Below are positions 25,534 to 34,275 of a stretch of DNA of 52,107 nucleotides, in pieces. This DNA is from Sinimarinibacterium flocculans (GTDB lineage Bacteria; Pseudomonadota; Gammaproteobacteria; Nevskiales; Nevskiaceae): contig NZ_QICN01000008.1 of the NCBI RefSeq assembly GCF_003201205.1, forward strand, positions 1 to 52,107, written 5' to 3'. How positions within the stretch are numbered: the first letter of the stretch is position 1; the number at the start of each line of letters is the position of its first letter. The position numbers and the translations under genes are program-made. The notes under the pieces are model-generated. The model was not told the DNA's origin. It saw only the letters and a list, made by a program, of their open reading frames with translations, and ran no database searches.

Positions 25534-25988
25534 GTCCCGCGATGTCGTCCGCCCGCATGCAGCCGCTGCAGCAGCTTGCCGAAGTACGCGAGGACGAGGC
25601 CGCGCGCCGGCTCATCGATCAGCAGCGCGTGCTCGGCGAACGCGAGCAGCGCCTGCAGGAACTCACCCGCTACCTGGCCGAGTACGAAGGACTGGCCAGT
25701 GCGCACAACCCGCGGCTGCTGATGAACCGGCAGGCCTTCGTCGAACGCCTGCGCGAAGCGGTGTCGATGCAGGCGCGGCTGGTCGAGCAGGCGCGCAGCC
25801 GCTGCGAGGTGCAGCGCGCCGAATGGCTGCTGCAGCATCGCGAGGTGTCGACGCTCGACCAGCTGGCCGAGTGCTACCGCCGCCGCGAGCGGCGCAGCGA
25901 AGAACAGCGCGGCCAGCGTCAGCTCGACGAGTTCGCCTTGCGCCGGTTCCTGGCCGGCGACGGGCTTGCCGCGGATCTCGATCCGTGA
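25530..25988 (+). CDS. fliJ: Flagellar export chaperone FliJ
   Basis: FliJ is the central stalk of the export ATPase complex and shuttles chaperones. The 152-residue protein is almost entirely helical and rich in Arg, Gln and Glu, as expected for a two-helix coiled coil ([13 protein letters not shown] onward, then [14 protein letters not shown] and a second helix ending [10 protein letters not shown]). Identification rests on this composition and on its place between fliI and fliK, with 4-base overlaps on both sides. Confidence 0.88.
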   Translation: MSPAMSSARMQPLQQLAEVREDEAARRLIDQQRVLGEREQRLQELTRYLAEYEGLASAHNPRLLMNRQAFVERLREAVSMQARLVEQARSRCEVQRAEWLLQHREVSTLDQLAECYRRRERRSEEQRGQRQLDEFALRRFLAGDGLAADLDP

Positions 25989-26944
25989 GCATTCCCGCGC
26001 TCGGCGGGATGGCCGCGCCGTTGCCGGCAGCGTCCACACCGGGATCGGCGGCCGACGCTCCCCCGCTGCTGCCGTTCACCCTGCTGACGCTGCCGCCGGT
26101 TGCGGCCGAGACCCCGCGTGCCGGCGCGTCGCCGGAGCCCGCAGCGACCGAGGACACCACGACCGACGACGGCGGGACACCGCTGATCGGCTGGCTGTTC
26201 GACAGCATCGCGATGGCAACCGTGCCGACCGACGCGACCGCGGCGCCGCGGCCGGCGGGCACCGCAAACGATGCGACCGGAACGACAGTAGGCAGCATCG
26301 ATCCGGCTGCGAACAAGCCGACGTTGCCGCAGTTGCTCACCGACGCGCGTCTCGCGACGCCGGATGCGAACGCAGTGGAGGCGTCCGTTCTCGCTTCGCC
26401 GGACGCCGTTCTCGATACGCTGACCGCTGGAACGGTGCCGATGCCGGTGCCCGAACCCGCTTCATCGCTCGCCGACACATCGCCGACCCCGCTGCCGGCG
26501 GCGGCACTGCTGTCGATGCCGGCCGCCGCCGCGTCGTCGACCCCACCGCCCACACCGGTCGATCCCGCGACGCCACCACTGGTGCCCGACCACCCGGATT
26601 TCGCTGCGGACCTCGGCGAGCGCATCGCCTGGCAGGTCGACCAGGGCCTTGGAGAGGCAACGCTGGAACTGCATCCCGCGGAACTGGGCGCGCTGACCAT
26701 CCGCATCGAGACCCAGGGCCAGCAGGCGCAGGTGCACATTCTCGCGGCCGAGCCGGGCGCGCGCGCACTGCTGAGCCAGTGCCTGCCGCAACTGCGCGAT
26801 CTGCTCGGTGCCGGCGGCTTGACGCTGACGCGCGGGCAGGTGGAATCGGCCGAGCGCCGCGGCGACGCCGTCGCCACCGTTCCGCCGTCGCGCACCGGTC
26901 GTCGGCGCATCACCTCCGTTTCGCTGGTCGACGCCTACGCCTAG
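25985..26944 (+). CDS. fliK: Flagellar hook-length control protein FliK
   Basis: FliK measures hook length and switches export from hook to filament proteins. The 319-residue protein has a long low-complexity Pro/Ala/Thr-rich N-terminal ruler region (about 1-210) and a conserved C-terminal domain: WQVDQGLGEATLELHP, LGALTIRIE, and ALLSQCLPQLRDLLGAGGL. The GTG at 25985 overlaps the fliJ stop. Upstream in-frame codons lie inside fliJ and are not used. It closes the fliE-K run; a 189-base gap with a sigma-54 promoter follows. Confidence 0.92.
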   Translation: MSIPALGGMAAPLPAASTPGSAADAPPLLPFTLLTLPPVAAETPRAGASPEPAATEDTTTDDGGTPLIGWLFDSIAMATVPTDATAAPRPAGTANDATGTTVGSIDPAANKPTLPQLLTDARLATPDANAVEASVLASPDAVLDTLTAGTVPMPVPEPASSLADTSPTPLPAAALLSMPAAAASSTPPPTPVDPATPPLVPDHPDFAADLGERIAWQVDQGLGEATLELHPAELGALTIRIETQGQQAQVHILAAEPGARALLSQCLPQLRDLLGAGGLTLTRGQVESAERRGDAVATVPPSRTGRRRITSVSLVDAYA

Positions 26945-27063
26945 GCGGAACCGGTCCTCGGTTCCTTTCCGGCGTCCCCTCCCGCCGCAGCGAGGAGGGC
27001 AGCACGCGTGGTCCCGGTGGCGTCACCTCGAACGATCCGCGTCGAAAGTCCGGCGCAGATGCT

Positions 27064-27079
27064 TGGAACAGGACTTGCT
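27064..27079 (+). promoter_or_regulatory. Sigma-54 promoter of fliL operon
   Basis: TGGAACAGGACTTGCT has GG and GC 10 bases apart and a TTGCT -12 element, almost the same form as the fliE promoter. Transcription would begin near 27090, 44 bases before fliL, and could run through fliLMNOPQR and flhB. Confidence 0.7.
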
Positions 27080-27133
27080 CCGGGGCTGGCAAGCGTGACC
27101 CCAAACGTTCCTGACTGAACCGAGCCCGAGCCG

Positions 27134-27667
27134 ATGGCTGCTGCGAAATCCGAAGACGTGATCGATGCCCCGCTGCCGCCGCCGGCGGCGCCGCGCAAGG
27201 GCGGTGGCCTCGTGCTGGTGCTGGCCGCCGTGCTGCTGTCGACCCTGGGTGGCGGCGGCGCGGCCTGGTTCGTTGCGCAGCATGCGCTCGCGGCGGCACA
27301 GCCGAAAGGCGAGGAAGACGCCGAGGAGCAGGTCGAGCTGCCGTCGTCGCCTGCCCAGTACTTCGCGCTGGAGCCGGCCTTCGTCGTCAATCTCGAGGAC
27401 GAACGCGCACAGCGCTTCCTGCAGGTGCAGGTCGAGCTGATGAGCCGCGACGGCAAGACGCTGGAGCAGATCGAACGCCACGCGCCGCGCATCCGCAGCC
27501 AGTTGCTGATGCTGCTGGGTCAGCAGCAGGTGGCGGACCTGTCGACGCGCGCCGGCAAGGAGGCGCTGCAGGCGGCAGTGCTCGCCGAGGTCAAGGCGAT
27601 CCTGATGGCCGAGACCGGCGAGGCGCAGGTCGAGGCGGTCTACTTCACCAGCTTCGTGATGCAGTAG
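27134..27667 (+). CDS. fliL: Flagellar basal body protein FliL
   Basis: FliL is a single-pass inner-membrane protein that supports the stator around the motor. The 177-residue protein has a short cytoplasmic tail, one membrane segment (GLVLVLAAVLLSTLGGGGAAWF-type, about residues 25-46), and a periplasmic domain with YFALEPAFVVNLED and RFLQVQVELM, as in the family. It heads the second flagellar block, directly after the sigma-54 promoter, and ends 7 bases before fliM. Confidence 0.95.
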   Translation: MAAAKSEDVIDAPLPPPAAPRKGGGLVLVLAAVLLSTLGGGGAAWFVAQHALAAAQPKGEEDAEEQVELPSSPAQYFALEPAFVVNLEDERAQRFLQVQVELMSRDGKTLEQIERHAPRIRSQLLMLLGQQQVADLSTRAGKEALQAAVLAEVKAILMAETGEAQVEAVYFTSFVMQ

Positions 27668-27674
27668 GCGCGCG

Positions 27675-28679
27675 ATGGCCAATCCCAACGATCTGCTGTC
27701 CCAGGACGAAATCGACGCATTGCTGCACGGCGTCGACAGCGGCGCCGTCGACACCACGCCGCCGCCACCGGCCCCCGGCGAGGCGCGCACCTTCGACTTC
27801 ACCTCGCAGGACCGCATCATCCGTGGTCGCATGCCGACGCTGGAGATGATCAACGAGCGCTTCGCGCGCCTGTTCCGCATCTCGCTGTTCAACATGCTGC
27901 GCCGCTCGCCGGAGCTGACCGTCGTCGGCATCGAGACGGCGAAGTTCAGCGAGTACACGCATTCGCTGTACGTGCCCACCAATCTCAACCTCGTGCGCGT
28001 GAAGCCGCTGCGCGGCACCGCGCTGGTGGTGTTCGAGCCGCGCCTGGTCTTCAGCGTCGTCGAGAACTTCTTCGGCGGCGACGGGCGCCTCAACACCAAG
28101 ATCGAGGGCCGCGAATTCACGCCCACCGAGATGCGCGTGATCCAGTTGCTGCTGCGCCAGACCTTCGCCGACATGCAGGAGGCCTGGAGTCCGGTGATGA
28201 AGATGGACTTCGAGTACCTGAACTCCGAGGTCAACCCGCACTTCGCGAACATCGTCGCGCCCAGCGAGATCGTCGTTGTCAGCAAGTTCAAGATCGAACT
28301 CGAAGGCGGCGGCGGCCACATCCACGTGACGCTGCCGTACTCGATGATCGAGCCCATCCGCGAGCTGCTCGACGCCGGCATCCAGTCCGATCGCGTCGAG
28401 AAGGACGAGCGCTGGGGTGTCGCGCTGCGCGAGCAGGTCAAGGACGCCGAGGTCGAACTCTCCAGCGAACTCGCGCGCGCCACCATCTCTCTGCGCCAGC
28501 TCGCCCAGCTCAAGCCGGGCGACGTCATTCCGGTGACGCTGCCGAAGACGCTGCAACTCTGCGTGGAAGACCTGCCGCTGTACCGCGGCAGCTTCGGCGT
28601 CGCCAACGGACACAACGCCATCCGCATCACCGACGTGGTCAACCGGCCGCGTTCCACCAGCCAACGGGAAGCCGCATGA
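27675..28679 (+). CDS. fliM: Flagellar motor switch protein FliM
   Basis: FliM forms the C-ring and binds phosphorylated CheY. The 334-residue protein begins with the CheY-binding peptide LLSQDEIDALLHGV (about residues 6-19), has the middle CheC-like domain with FRISLFNMLRRSPEL and FGGDGR, and a C-terminal FliN-like domain ending in LPLYRGSFGVANG. The stop codon overlaps the fliN start by 4 bases. Confidence 0.97.
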   Translation: MANPNDLLSQDEIDALLHGVDSGAVDTTPPPPAPGEARTFDFTSQDRIIRGRMPTLEMINERFARLFRISLFNMLRRSPELTVVGIETAKFSEYTHSLYVPTNLNLVRVKPLRGTALVVFEPRLVFSVVENFFGGDGRLNTKIEGREFTPTEMRVIQLLLRQTFADMQEAWSPVMKMDFEYLNSEVNPHFANIVAPSEIVVVSKFKIELEGGGGHIHVTLPYSMIEPIRELLDAGIQSDRVEKDERWGVALREQVKDAEVELSSELARATISLRQLAQLKPGDVIPVTLPKTLQLCVEDLPLYRGSFGVANGHNAIRITDVVNRPRSTSQREAA

Positions 28680-29029
28680 GCACCAGCACCGAAACCAGCC
28701 AGAAGCCGGAGCCGGCCCGCGCCAGCTTCCAGAACCTCGAGGACCGCTCGCAGCCACAGGCCGAAGGCGACGTGAGCCTCGACGTCATCCTCGACGTGCC
28801 CGTCACGCTGTCGCTGGAGGTGGGCCGTTCGCGCATTCCCATCCGCACGCTGCTGCAGCTCAACCAGGGCTCGGTCGTCGAACTCGACCGCGCGGCCGGC
28901 GAGCCGCTGGACGTCTACGCCAACGGCACGCTCGTCGCGCACGGCGAGGTCGTCGTCGTCAACGAGAAGTTCGGCATCCGCCTGACCGACGTCGTCAGCC
29001 CGGCCGAGCGCATCCGGAAGCTCAAGTGA
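28676..29029 (+). CDS. fliN: Flagellar motor switch protein FliN
   Basis: FliN is the bottom part of the C-ring and helps dock export substrates. The 117-residue protein has a variable N-terminus and the conserved SpoA domain: DVILDVPVTLSLEVGRSRI, LLQLNQGSVVELDR, GEPLDVYANGTLVA and the final EKFGIRLTDVVSP. It overlaps fliM and fliO by 4 bases each. Confidence 0.97.
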   Translation: MSTSTETSQKPEPARASFQNLEDRSQPQAEGDVSLDVILDVPVTLSLEVGRSRIPIRTLLQLNQGSVVELDRAAGEPLDVYANGTLVAHGEVVVVNEKFGIRLTDVVSPAERIRKLK

Positions 29030-29391
29030 GCGAACCGGCGGCCGCCGTATCCGCCGTCCCGGCGACCGGCATGCTCGAAGTCTTCGGCAGCCTGCTGCTG
29101 GTCATCGGCGCGATCTTCGCGCTGGCCTGGCTCGCACGCTGGCTGCAGGGCGCGCGCGTGGCGCGCGGCGCCGCCATCCAGATCCGCGGCGGCGCGCAGC
29201 TCGGCGCTAAGGAGAAGGTCGTGCTGCTGCAGGTAGGGGACACGCAGTTTCTCGTCGGCGTCGCCAGCGGCGGCGTCAACCTGCTGCATCGCTTCGACTC
29301 GGCCGTGACCGAGGACGCACCGCCGCCGGGCGCCGAACCAGCCTTCGCCGAACGCCTGCGCCAGGCGCTGACTGGCCGGAACGCGACGTGA
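29026..29391 (+). CDS. fliO: Flagellar biosynthetic protein FliO
   Basis: FliO helps assemble the FliP ring of the export gate. The 121-residue protein has one membrane segment near the N-terminus (FGSLLLVIGAIFALAWLARW-type, about residues 20-39) followed by a cytoplasmic domain with LGAKEKVVLLQVGDTQFLVG, typical of FliO. It starts with GTG at the end of fliN and overlaps fliP by 4 bases. Confidence 0.92.
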   Translation: MSEPAAAVSAVPATGMLEVFGSLLLVIGAIFALAWLARWLQGARVARGAAIQIRGGAQLGAKEKVVLLQVGDTQFLVGVASGGVNLLHRFDSAVTEDAPPPGAEPAFAERLRQALTGRNAT

Positions 29392-30137
29392 CGTTCGCGC
29401 TGCGCCTCTGCGCCGTTCTCGCCGCGCTGTTCGCGCTGCCAGCGTTCGCCGAGCCGGCATTGCCGGCGGTGACTGCCACGCCGCTCGGCGACGGCGCCAC
29501 CGAATACAGCCTCAGCATCCAGGTGCTGTTGCTGATGACGGCGCTCACGCTGTTGCCGGCGGCGATCCTGTCGATGACCGCGTTCACGCGCATCGTCATC
29601 GTGCTCGGCCTGCTGCGGCAGGCCCTGGGCACCGGGCAGACGCCGACCAACCAGGTGCTGATCGGCCTGTCGCTGTTCCTCACCTTCTTCGTCATGGCGC
29701 CCGTGCTGGACGGCGTGTACAGCAACGCCGTGCAGCCGTACATGGCGGGCGAGATGGCGTTCGAACCCGCGCTGCAGGCAGCGGCCGAGCCGATGCGCAG
29801 CTTCATGTTCGCCCAGACCCGCGAGGCGGACCTGCTCAGCTTCGCCCGCATCGCCGGCGACGAGCCCTATGCCTCGCAGCAGGACGTGCCCTTCGCCGTG
29901 CTCGCCGCCGCGTTTCTCACCTCAGAACTCACCACGGCCTTCCAGATCGGCTTCCTGCTGTTCATCCCGTTCGTGATCATCGACCTGGTCGTTTCCAGTG
30001 TGCTGATGAGCATGGGCATGATGATGCTGTCGCCGATGCTGATCTCGCTGCCGTTCAAGCTGATGCTGTTCGTGCTCGTGGACGGCTGGTCGCTGATCAC
30101 TGGCATGCTCGCGGCCTCGTTCCGGGCGGTGTCATGA
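29388..30137 (+). CDS. fliP: Flagellar export gate protein FliP
   Basis: FliP forms the core ring of the export channel. The 249-residue protein has a cleavable signal peptide (FALRLCAVLAALFALPAFA, about 2-20), as known for FliP, then membrane helices with the signatures MTAFTRIVIVLGLLRQALGT and FLTSELTTAFQIGFLLFIPF. It starts with GTG overlapping the fliO stop, and its end overlaps the fliQ start by 4 bases. Confidence 0.97.
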   Translation: MTFALRLCAVLAALFALPAFAEPALPAVTATPLGDGATEYSLSIQVLLLMTALTLLPAAILSMTAFTRIVIVLGLLRQALGTGQTPTNQVLIGLSLFLTFFVMAPVLDGVYSNAVQPYMAGEMAFEPALQAAAEPMRSFMFAQTREADLLSFARIAGDEPYASQQDVPFAVLAAAFLTSELTTAFQIGFLLFIPFVIIDLVVSSVLMSMGMMMLSPMLISLPFKLMLFVLVDGWSLITGMLAASFRAVS

Positions 30138-30403
30138 CCCCGGAGAGCGTGCTGACCATCGGCCGCGACGCGCTCGCGCTCGGCATCCTGCTCGGCGCCC
30201 CGCTGCTGCTCACCGCGCTCGCCGTCGGCGTCCTCGTCGGCGTGTTCCAGGCCGCGACGCAGATCAACGAGATGACCCTGAGCTTCATCCCCAAGCTGCT
30301 GGCGATGGCCGCGGTCGCCGTCGTCGCCGGCCCGTGGATGCTGCGCCTGCTGATCGAGTACACGCGGCGGCTGGTGGAGAGCATCCCGGGATTGCTGGCC
30401 TGA
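30134..30403 (+). CDS. fliQ: Flagellar export gate protein FliQ
   Basis: FliQ is a two-helix membrane subunit packed around FliP and FliR in the export gate. The 89-residue protein has the expected pair of membrane helices and the conserved VFQAATQINEMTLSFIPKLLA segment, split by the family turn near residue 45. It overlaps fliP. Unlike its neighbours it is separated from the next gene, fliR, by 221 bases filled with inverted repeats. Confidence 0.96.
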   Translation: MTPESVLTIGRDALALGILLGAPLLLTALAVGVLVGVFQAATQINEMTLSFIPKLLAMAAVAVVAGPWMLRLLIEYTRRLVESIPGLLA

Positions 30404-30451
30404 GTGCATCAGGCGATGTACATGACGCTTCGTCGCTGCCCCGATCAGACC

Positions 30452-30595
30452 GTCTCCCCTCTCCCGCAAGCGGGAGAGGGGGAGGGGAGAGGGCCCGCGA
30501 AGCGGGTGCTGACCGGCACCTCGGCAAAGAAACGGCGCTGCGCGCCGCCCTCTCCCACCCTCCGGGCACCCTCTCCCGCGAGCGGGAGAGGGGAA
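30452..30595. repeat. CTCTCCCGC/GCGGGAGAG inverted-repeat element between fliQ and fliR
   Basis: Two strong hairpin repeats, CCCCTCTCCCGC-AA-GCGGGAGAGGGG (30456-30481) and CCCTCTCCCGC-GA-GCGGGAGAGGG (30569-30592), flank about 90 bases that include CCCGC-GAA-GCGGG. This is a dispersed extragenic repeat type common in high-GC proteobacteria. Sitting inside an operon, it could attenuate or stabilise the message between fliQ and fliR. Confidence 0.8.
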
Positions 30596-30624
30596 CGTCA
30601 TTGCGGTATGCCGAGGGGCCTGCA

Positions 30625-31398
30625 ATGACCCTCACCGACACCCAACTGCTCGCCTGGGTCCAGCAATTCGTCTGGCCGCTGATCCGCATCAGCGCGCTGT
30701 TCATGATTGCGCCGGTGCTCGGCGCGCGCGCGGTGTCGCCGCGCATCCGGTTGCTGCTGGCTCTGCTGATCACCGTCGTCGTCGCGCCGCTGCTGCCGGC
30801 ACCGCCGGTTACGGCGCTGCTGTCGGCGGACTGGTTCTCCACGCTGCTGCAGCAACTGCTGATCGGCTTGGTTGCAGGTTTCGTGCTGCTGCTGGTGTTC
30901 GAGGCCGTGGTGATGGGCGGCGAGCTGATCGCCTTCGGCATGGGCCTGGGCTTCGCCCAGCTCGCCGACCCATTGCGCGGCGCAAGCACGCCGGTAATCG
31001 GCCAGTTCCTCACCGTGATGGCGACGCTGCTGTTCCTCGCACTCGGCGGTCACCTGATTCTCATCGAGATGATCGTGCGCTCGTTCGCGACGCTGCCGGT
31101 CGGCAGCGCAGGGCTGGGCATCGACCAGATGGGCACGCTGCTGCGCTTCGCCGGCATCGTCTTCTCCGGCGGTCTGCAGCTCGCGTTGCCGCTCGTCATC
31201 GCCCTGCTCACCGTGAACCTCGCGATGGGCGTGGTCAGCCGCAGCGCACCGACGCTCAACCTGTTCGCGGTCGGCTTCCCGGTCACGCTGGTCGCTGGCC
31301 TGATGCTGATCCGCGCCGGTCTGCCGGCGCTGCAGGAGGGCATCGTCCAGTTGCTCGACGAGGCCTGGGTGCTGCTCGGCGCCCTGCTGAGGCTCTGA
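30625..31398 (+). CDS. fliR: Flagellar export gate protein FliR
   Basis: FliR completes the FliP-FliQ-FliR channel. The 257-residue protein is mostly membrane helices, with family features WPLIRISALFMIAPVLGAR near the start, the ALLSADW loop, LGFAQLADPLRG in the middle and a late FAVGFPVTLVAGL helix. I chose the ATG at 30625, preceded by GAGGGG; the frame is open upstream only through the repeat element. It is followed by flhB after 4 bases. Confidence 0.96.
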   Translation: MTLTDTQLLAWVQQFVWPLIRISALFMIAPVLGARAVSPRIRLLLALLITVVVAPLLPAPPVTALLSADWFSTLLQQLLIGLVAGFVLLLVFEAVVMGGELIAFGMGLGFAQLADPLRGASTPVIGQFLTVMATLLFLALGGHLILIEMIVRSFATLPVGSAGLGIDQMGTLLRFAGIVFSGGLQLALPLVIALLTVNLAMGVVSRSAPTLNLFAVGFPVTLVAGLMLIRAGLPALQEGIVQLLDEAWVLLGALLRL

Positions 31399-31402
31399 AC
31401 CC

Positions 31403-32545
31403 ATGAGCGGACAGGCCAGCAGCCAGGACAAGACCGAACGCGCCACACCCAAGCGCCTGCGCGACGCGCGCAAGCGTGGCGAGATCGCGCGTTCGCGCGA
31501 GCTGGTGAGCTTCGTCGTCGTCGCCGGCGGTCTGCTGACGCTGCTGCTGCTCTCCGGCACCATCGCCAACGGCGCGGCCACATGGATGCAGCGCGCGCTG
31601 TCGCCGGAACTGCCGCTGGTCGAACGGCCGCAGGACATGGCGCGCCACTTCGGCGCACTGATCGGCGCCGGTTTCGCCGTCGCCCTGCCGCTGCTCGGCG
31701 TCGGCTTTCTCGCCGGCATCGTCGGCCCGATCCTCCTCGGCGGCTGGAATGTCTCGGCCGAAGCGCTCAAGCCGGACTTCAAGCGCGTGAACCCGCTGTC
31801 CGGACTCGGCCGCATCTTCTCCTCGCAGAGCCTCGTCGAACTCGGCAAGGCGCTGCTCAAGGCCGGCGCGCTCGGCGCCATTGCCGTGCTCTACATCGCC
31901 ACGCGGCTTGACGAGATCATGGCCCTGGGCCGCGAACCGCTGGCGCCGGCGATGGCGCACGCCATGCGCATCGCCCTCGGATGCCTCGGCTGGATGTGCG
32001 GCGGCCTGCTGCTGATCGCGCTCATCGACGCGCCCTACCAGCTCTGGTCGCATGCGAAGAAGCTGCGCATGACGCGCCAGGAAGTCCGCCAGGAACACAA
32101 GGAGGCCGAGGGCAGCCCGGAAGTGAAGGGCCGCCAGCGCCAACTGCAGCAACAGATCTCGCGCCGCCGGATGATGGAAGCCGTGCCGGGCGCCGACGTC
32201 GTCGTCGTCAACCCGACGCACTACGCCGTGGCCCTGAAATACGACGCCGGCAAGATGCGCGCCCCGCGCGTCGTCGCCAAGGGCGTCGACCTGCTCGCAC
32301 TGTCCATCCGCGAACTCGCGCGCCAGCACCGCATCCCCATCGTCGACGCACCGCCGCTGGCGCGAGCGCTGTACCGCAACGCGAATGTGGACGACGAGAT
32401 TCCGGCCAACCTCTACGCGGCCGTCGCGCAGGTGCTCACCTACATCTACCAGTTGCGTGATTGGCGTCGGCGACCCGAGGCCGCCGGGCCGCGTCCGAAC
32501 GTGCCGAGTATTGGCGATGTGCCAGGAGGAGAGGCCGATCCGTAG
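31403..32545 (+). CDS. flhB: Flagellar export switch protein FlhB
   Basis: FlhB regulates which substrates are exported and cleaves itself when the hook is complete. The 380-residue protein has the N-terminal KTERATPKRLRDARKRG (about 10-26), four membrane helices, and the cytoplasmic autocleavage motif NPTH (270-273) followed by YAVALKY. The C-terminal tail is somewhat longer than in E. coli and rich in Pro and Gly. In most relatives flhA follows directly; here about 5.1 kb of unrelated genes intervene. Confidence 0.97.
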   Translation: MSGQASSQDKTERATPKRLRDARKRGEIARSRELVSFVVVAGGLLTLLLLSGTIANGAATWMQRALSPELPLVERPQDMARHFGALIGAGFAVALPLLGVGFLAGIVGPILLGGWNVSAEALKPDFKRVNPLSGLGRIFSSQSLVELGKALLKAGALGAIAVLYIATRLDEIMALGREPLAPAMAHAMRIALGCLGWMCGGLLLIALIDAPYQLWSHAKKLRMTRQEVRQEHKEAEGSPEVKGRQRQLQQQISRRRMMEAVPGADVVVVNPTHYAVALKYDAGKMRAPRVVAKGVDLLALSIRELARQHRIPIVDAPPLARALYRNANVDDEIPANLYAAVAQVLTYIYQLRDWRRRPEAAGPRPNVPSIGDVPGGEADP

Positions 32546-32626
32546 AAATGAACACCGCCTTCCTTCTGAAGGTCGCTTCGTGCGGGGAAGTGTGTTCAGT
32601 AACGAACGCGCCCGGTAGGGCTGCCT

Positions 32627-34009
32627 TTAGGCCGCCACGGTTTTGGGTTGCGCTATTGTCGATTCAAACGCAGCAAGTAGAGCCGCTCCATCAACAACGG
32701 CGAACGGAAGGACTTGCCCCAAGAGCCTAGTTGCGTCGCCGCGATATATTGACGTAACCAAATCAGCGAGACCCTCATTGAGATTCTGAACTCCCTCGAT
32801 ATAAGTGATGTCCCTCCCTTGTTGAGAGTGCTCATAGAGAAAGTCCATGTCGCCTTCCGTCCCGCCCGATAGGCGTGCCCGCTTAAAATGCTCCTTAGCA
32901 TCATTGCCTATCTTGTCTGTCGTAATGATCACCTTGTGCTGCGGACGAACGATGGCAATCTTGGCGCCGAAGGAATACGCATTGCCCAAGCTAAATTCCT
33001 TGTCCTTTAGTTCAATCAGGACCAGTTCTCCAGAAATGTTTGCGAGGCAATCAATCTCATCTCCGCCGATATTCTGCTCTACGAGAATGTCTCCGGCTGG
33101 AACGCCCATGCCTTCGAGTTCTTGAATAAGCAGCACAGTCAGCCATCGAGCCTTATCTAGCAACGACCGCCCCAGTTCTGTAACTGTCAAAGCCTCTTCG
33201 TGACGTTCCTCGGAGATGCTTCTACCGCAGGCGCACTTGACCCCGCTTCTCGCCAAATCGTCAATTACTTGGAGGTTGGGGACGCGCGCTACCTGAGCTT
33301 GGGTCTTGCTGCAGACGACAAAAACCTCTGAGTCAATGATTCCCGATGCCTTGAGTTCTGTAGTCAGATGCTCGACGTCAGCTCGGTGGTCTTGGGGGAG
33401 CTGCTTCGGGGCGTCCTTGAGCAAAAGGCCGCCAGAGGCTTTCACAGCTGTTGCTAGTGTGCGCGCTGCTCGATCGCGGAGCTTTGTAACCGCCAAAAGC
33501 TCCTGCGCTGTTGGGGCAGTTGGGGGCTCGCGCCCTTCGTCCTTCAGCTCGGTAAATCGCGGAGAAGTGAATCGCCTGTTAGCGAGCTTCACAGGAAAGA
33601 CCGTGTCGTAGACATCGATCACTGGAGCGAGGGAGCGAGGCGGCAAATCTGGGCCGATGAAAGCCACCTCAATGACGAGGCGCTTATCGTCAGAGTCTTC
33701 AGCGGCAGATCGAGCAAGACGTCTTAGACGTGGTACGTGCCTATGCGTTGGGTCACTTAGAGTGATCGCAACTAGTGATCTCCTATCTGTGTACAACTCA
33801 GCGTCAAGTATTCCTGTCGGTTCACCGAACTCCGTGGGTTGAGCTGGGGAGCGGAGGGTGGCACCAGGAACGTTGAATACATTTGCAATAGTGTCGATTG
33901 CGGGGGTTACGAGTGGCGTGAGGATTGACCTCAGCCCGGCTTTCAGTTCCCCAAATCGAGTCGCGAGATCAGCGTCTACCGAAGCTTTGTACATTGTGAG
34001 AAAGATCAT
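32627..34009 (-). CDS. Unrecognised protein with PD-(D/E)XK nuclease-like motif, lower GC
   Basis: I do not recognise this 460-residue protein by name. Its C-terminal half contains a short Cys pair (Cys259, Cys261 in VKCACGRSI), a helical stretch (about 270-300) and then GDEIDCLANISGEL with VLIELKDKEF: Asp320, 12 residues, Glu333-x-Lys335, the core of a restriction-endonuclease-like fold. The N-terminal half (1-250) is mixed alpha/beta without motifs I can name. The gene has visibly lower GC and more A/T-ending codons than the flagellar genes around it, and it runs against them, so recent transfer is likely. A strong GGGGAGG ribosome site precedes the ATG at 34009. It could be a single-gene defence or DNA-repair nuclease; that is inference. 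Confidence 0.75.
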   Translation of the reverse strand: MIFLTMYKASVDADLATRFGELKAGLRSILTPLVTPAIDTIANVFNVPGATLRSPAQPTEFGEPTGILDAELYTDRRSLVAITLSDPTHRHVPRLRRLARSAAEDSDDKRLVIEVAFIGPDLPPRSLAPVIDVYDTVFPVKLANRRFTSPRFTELKDEGREPPTAPTAQELLAVTKLRDRAARTLATAVKASGGLLLKDAPKQLPQDHRADVEHLTTELKASGIIDSEVFVVCSKTQAQVARVPNLQVIDDLARSGVKCACGRSISEERHEEALTVTELGRSLLDKARWLTVLLIQELEGMGVPAGDILVEQNIGGDEIDCLANISGELVLIELKDKEFSLGNAYSFGAKIAIVRPQHKVIITTDKIGNDAKEHFKRARLSGGTEGDMDFLYEHSQQGRDITYIEGVQNLNEGLADLVTSIYRGDATRLLGQVLPFAVVDGAALLAAFESTIAQPKTVAA

Positions 34010-34131
34010 CGCCGCCTCCCCTTATGATTCCCAGCCATCAGCTTCTTCAGTGTGCCGCATCCGATGGACGCACATTTAGCATCATCGCCAGATCCTCCCG
34101 CGCCATGGCGCAGCAGACGAACAACGTCCAT
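34006..34131 (-). CDS. Possible 41-residue gene overlapping the nuclease-like gene
   Basis: A short frame starting with ATG at 34131 encodes 41 residues (MDVVRLLRHGAGGSG at the start, a Cys-containing KCASIGCG in the middle, a basic end) and its stop codon overlaps the ATG of the nuclease-like gene (ATGA), the arrangement of translational coupling. The ribosome site is weak and I know no homolog. It could equally be a chance frame, since the region carries no other support. Confidence 0.22.
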   Translation of the reverse strand: MDVVRLLRHGAGGSGDDAKCASIGCGTLKKLMAGNHKGRRR

Positions 34132-34275
34132 GTCACGCTAGTACTCGTCCAAGAGCGGTGATGCTTGTTAAGCGGATTTAACGCTTTACGCGTTGAGTGG
34201 CACAAGGGGTCTCGATGCCTAGGCGACAATACCAGCCAGCAAGTAGAGCTGGAATCCCTACGAGAGTACGACCGG

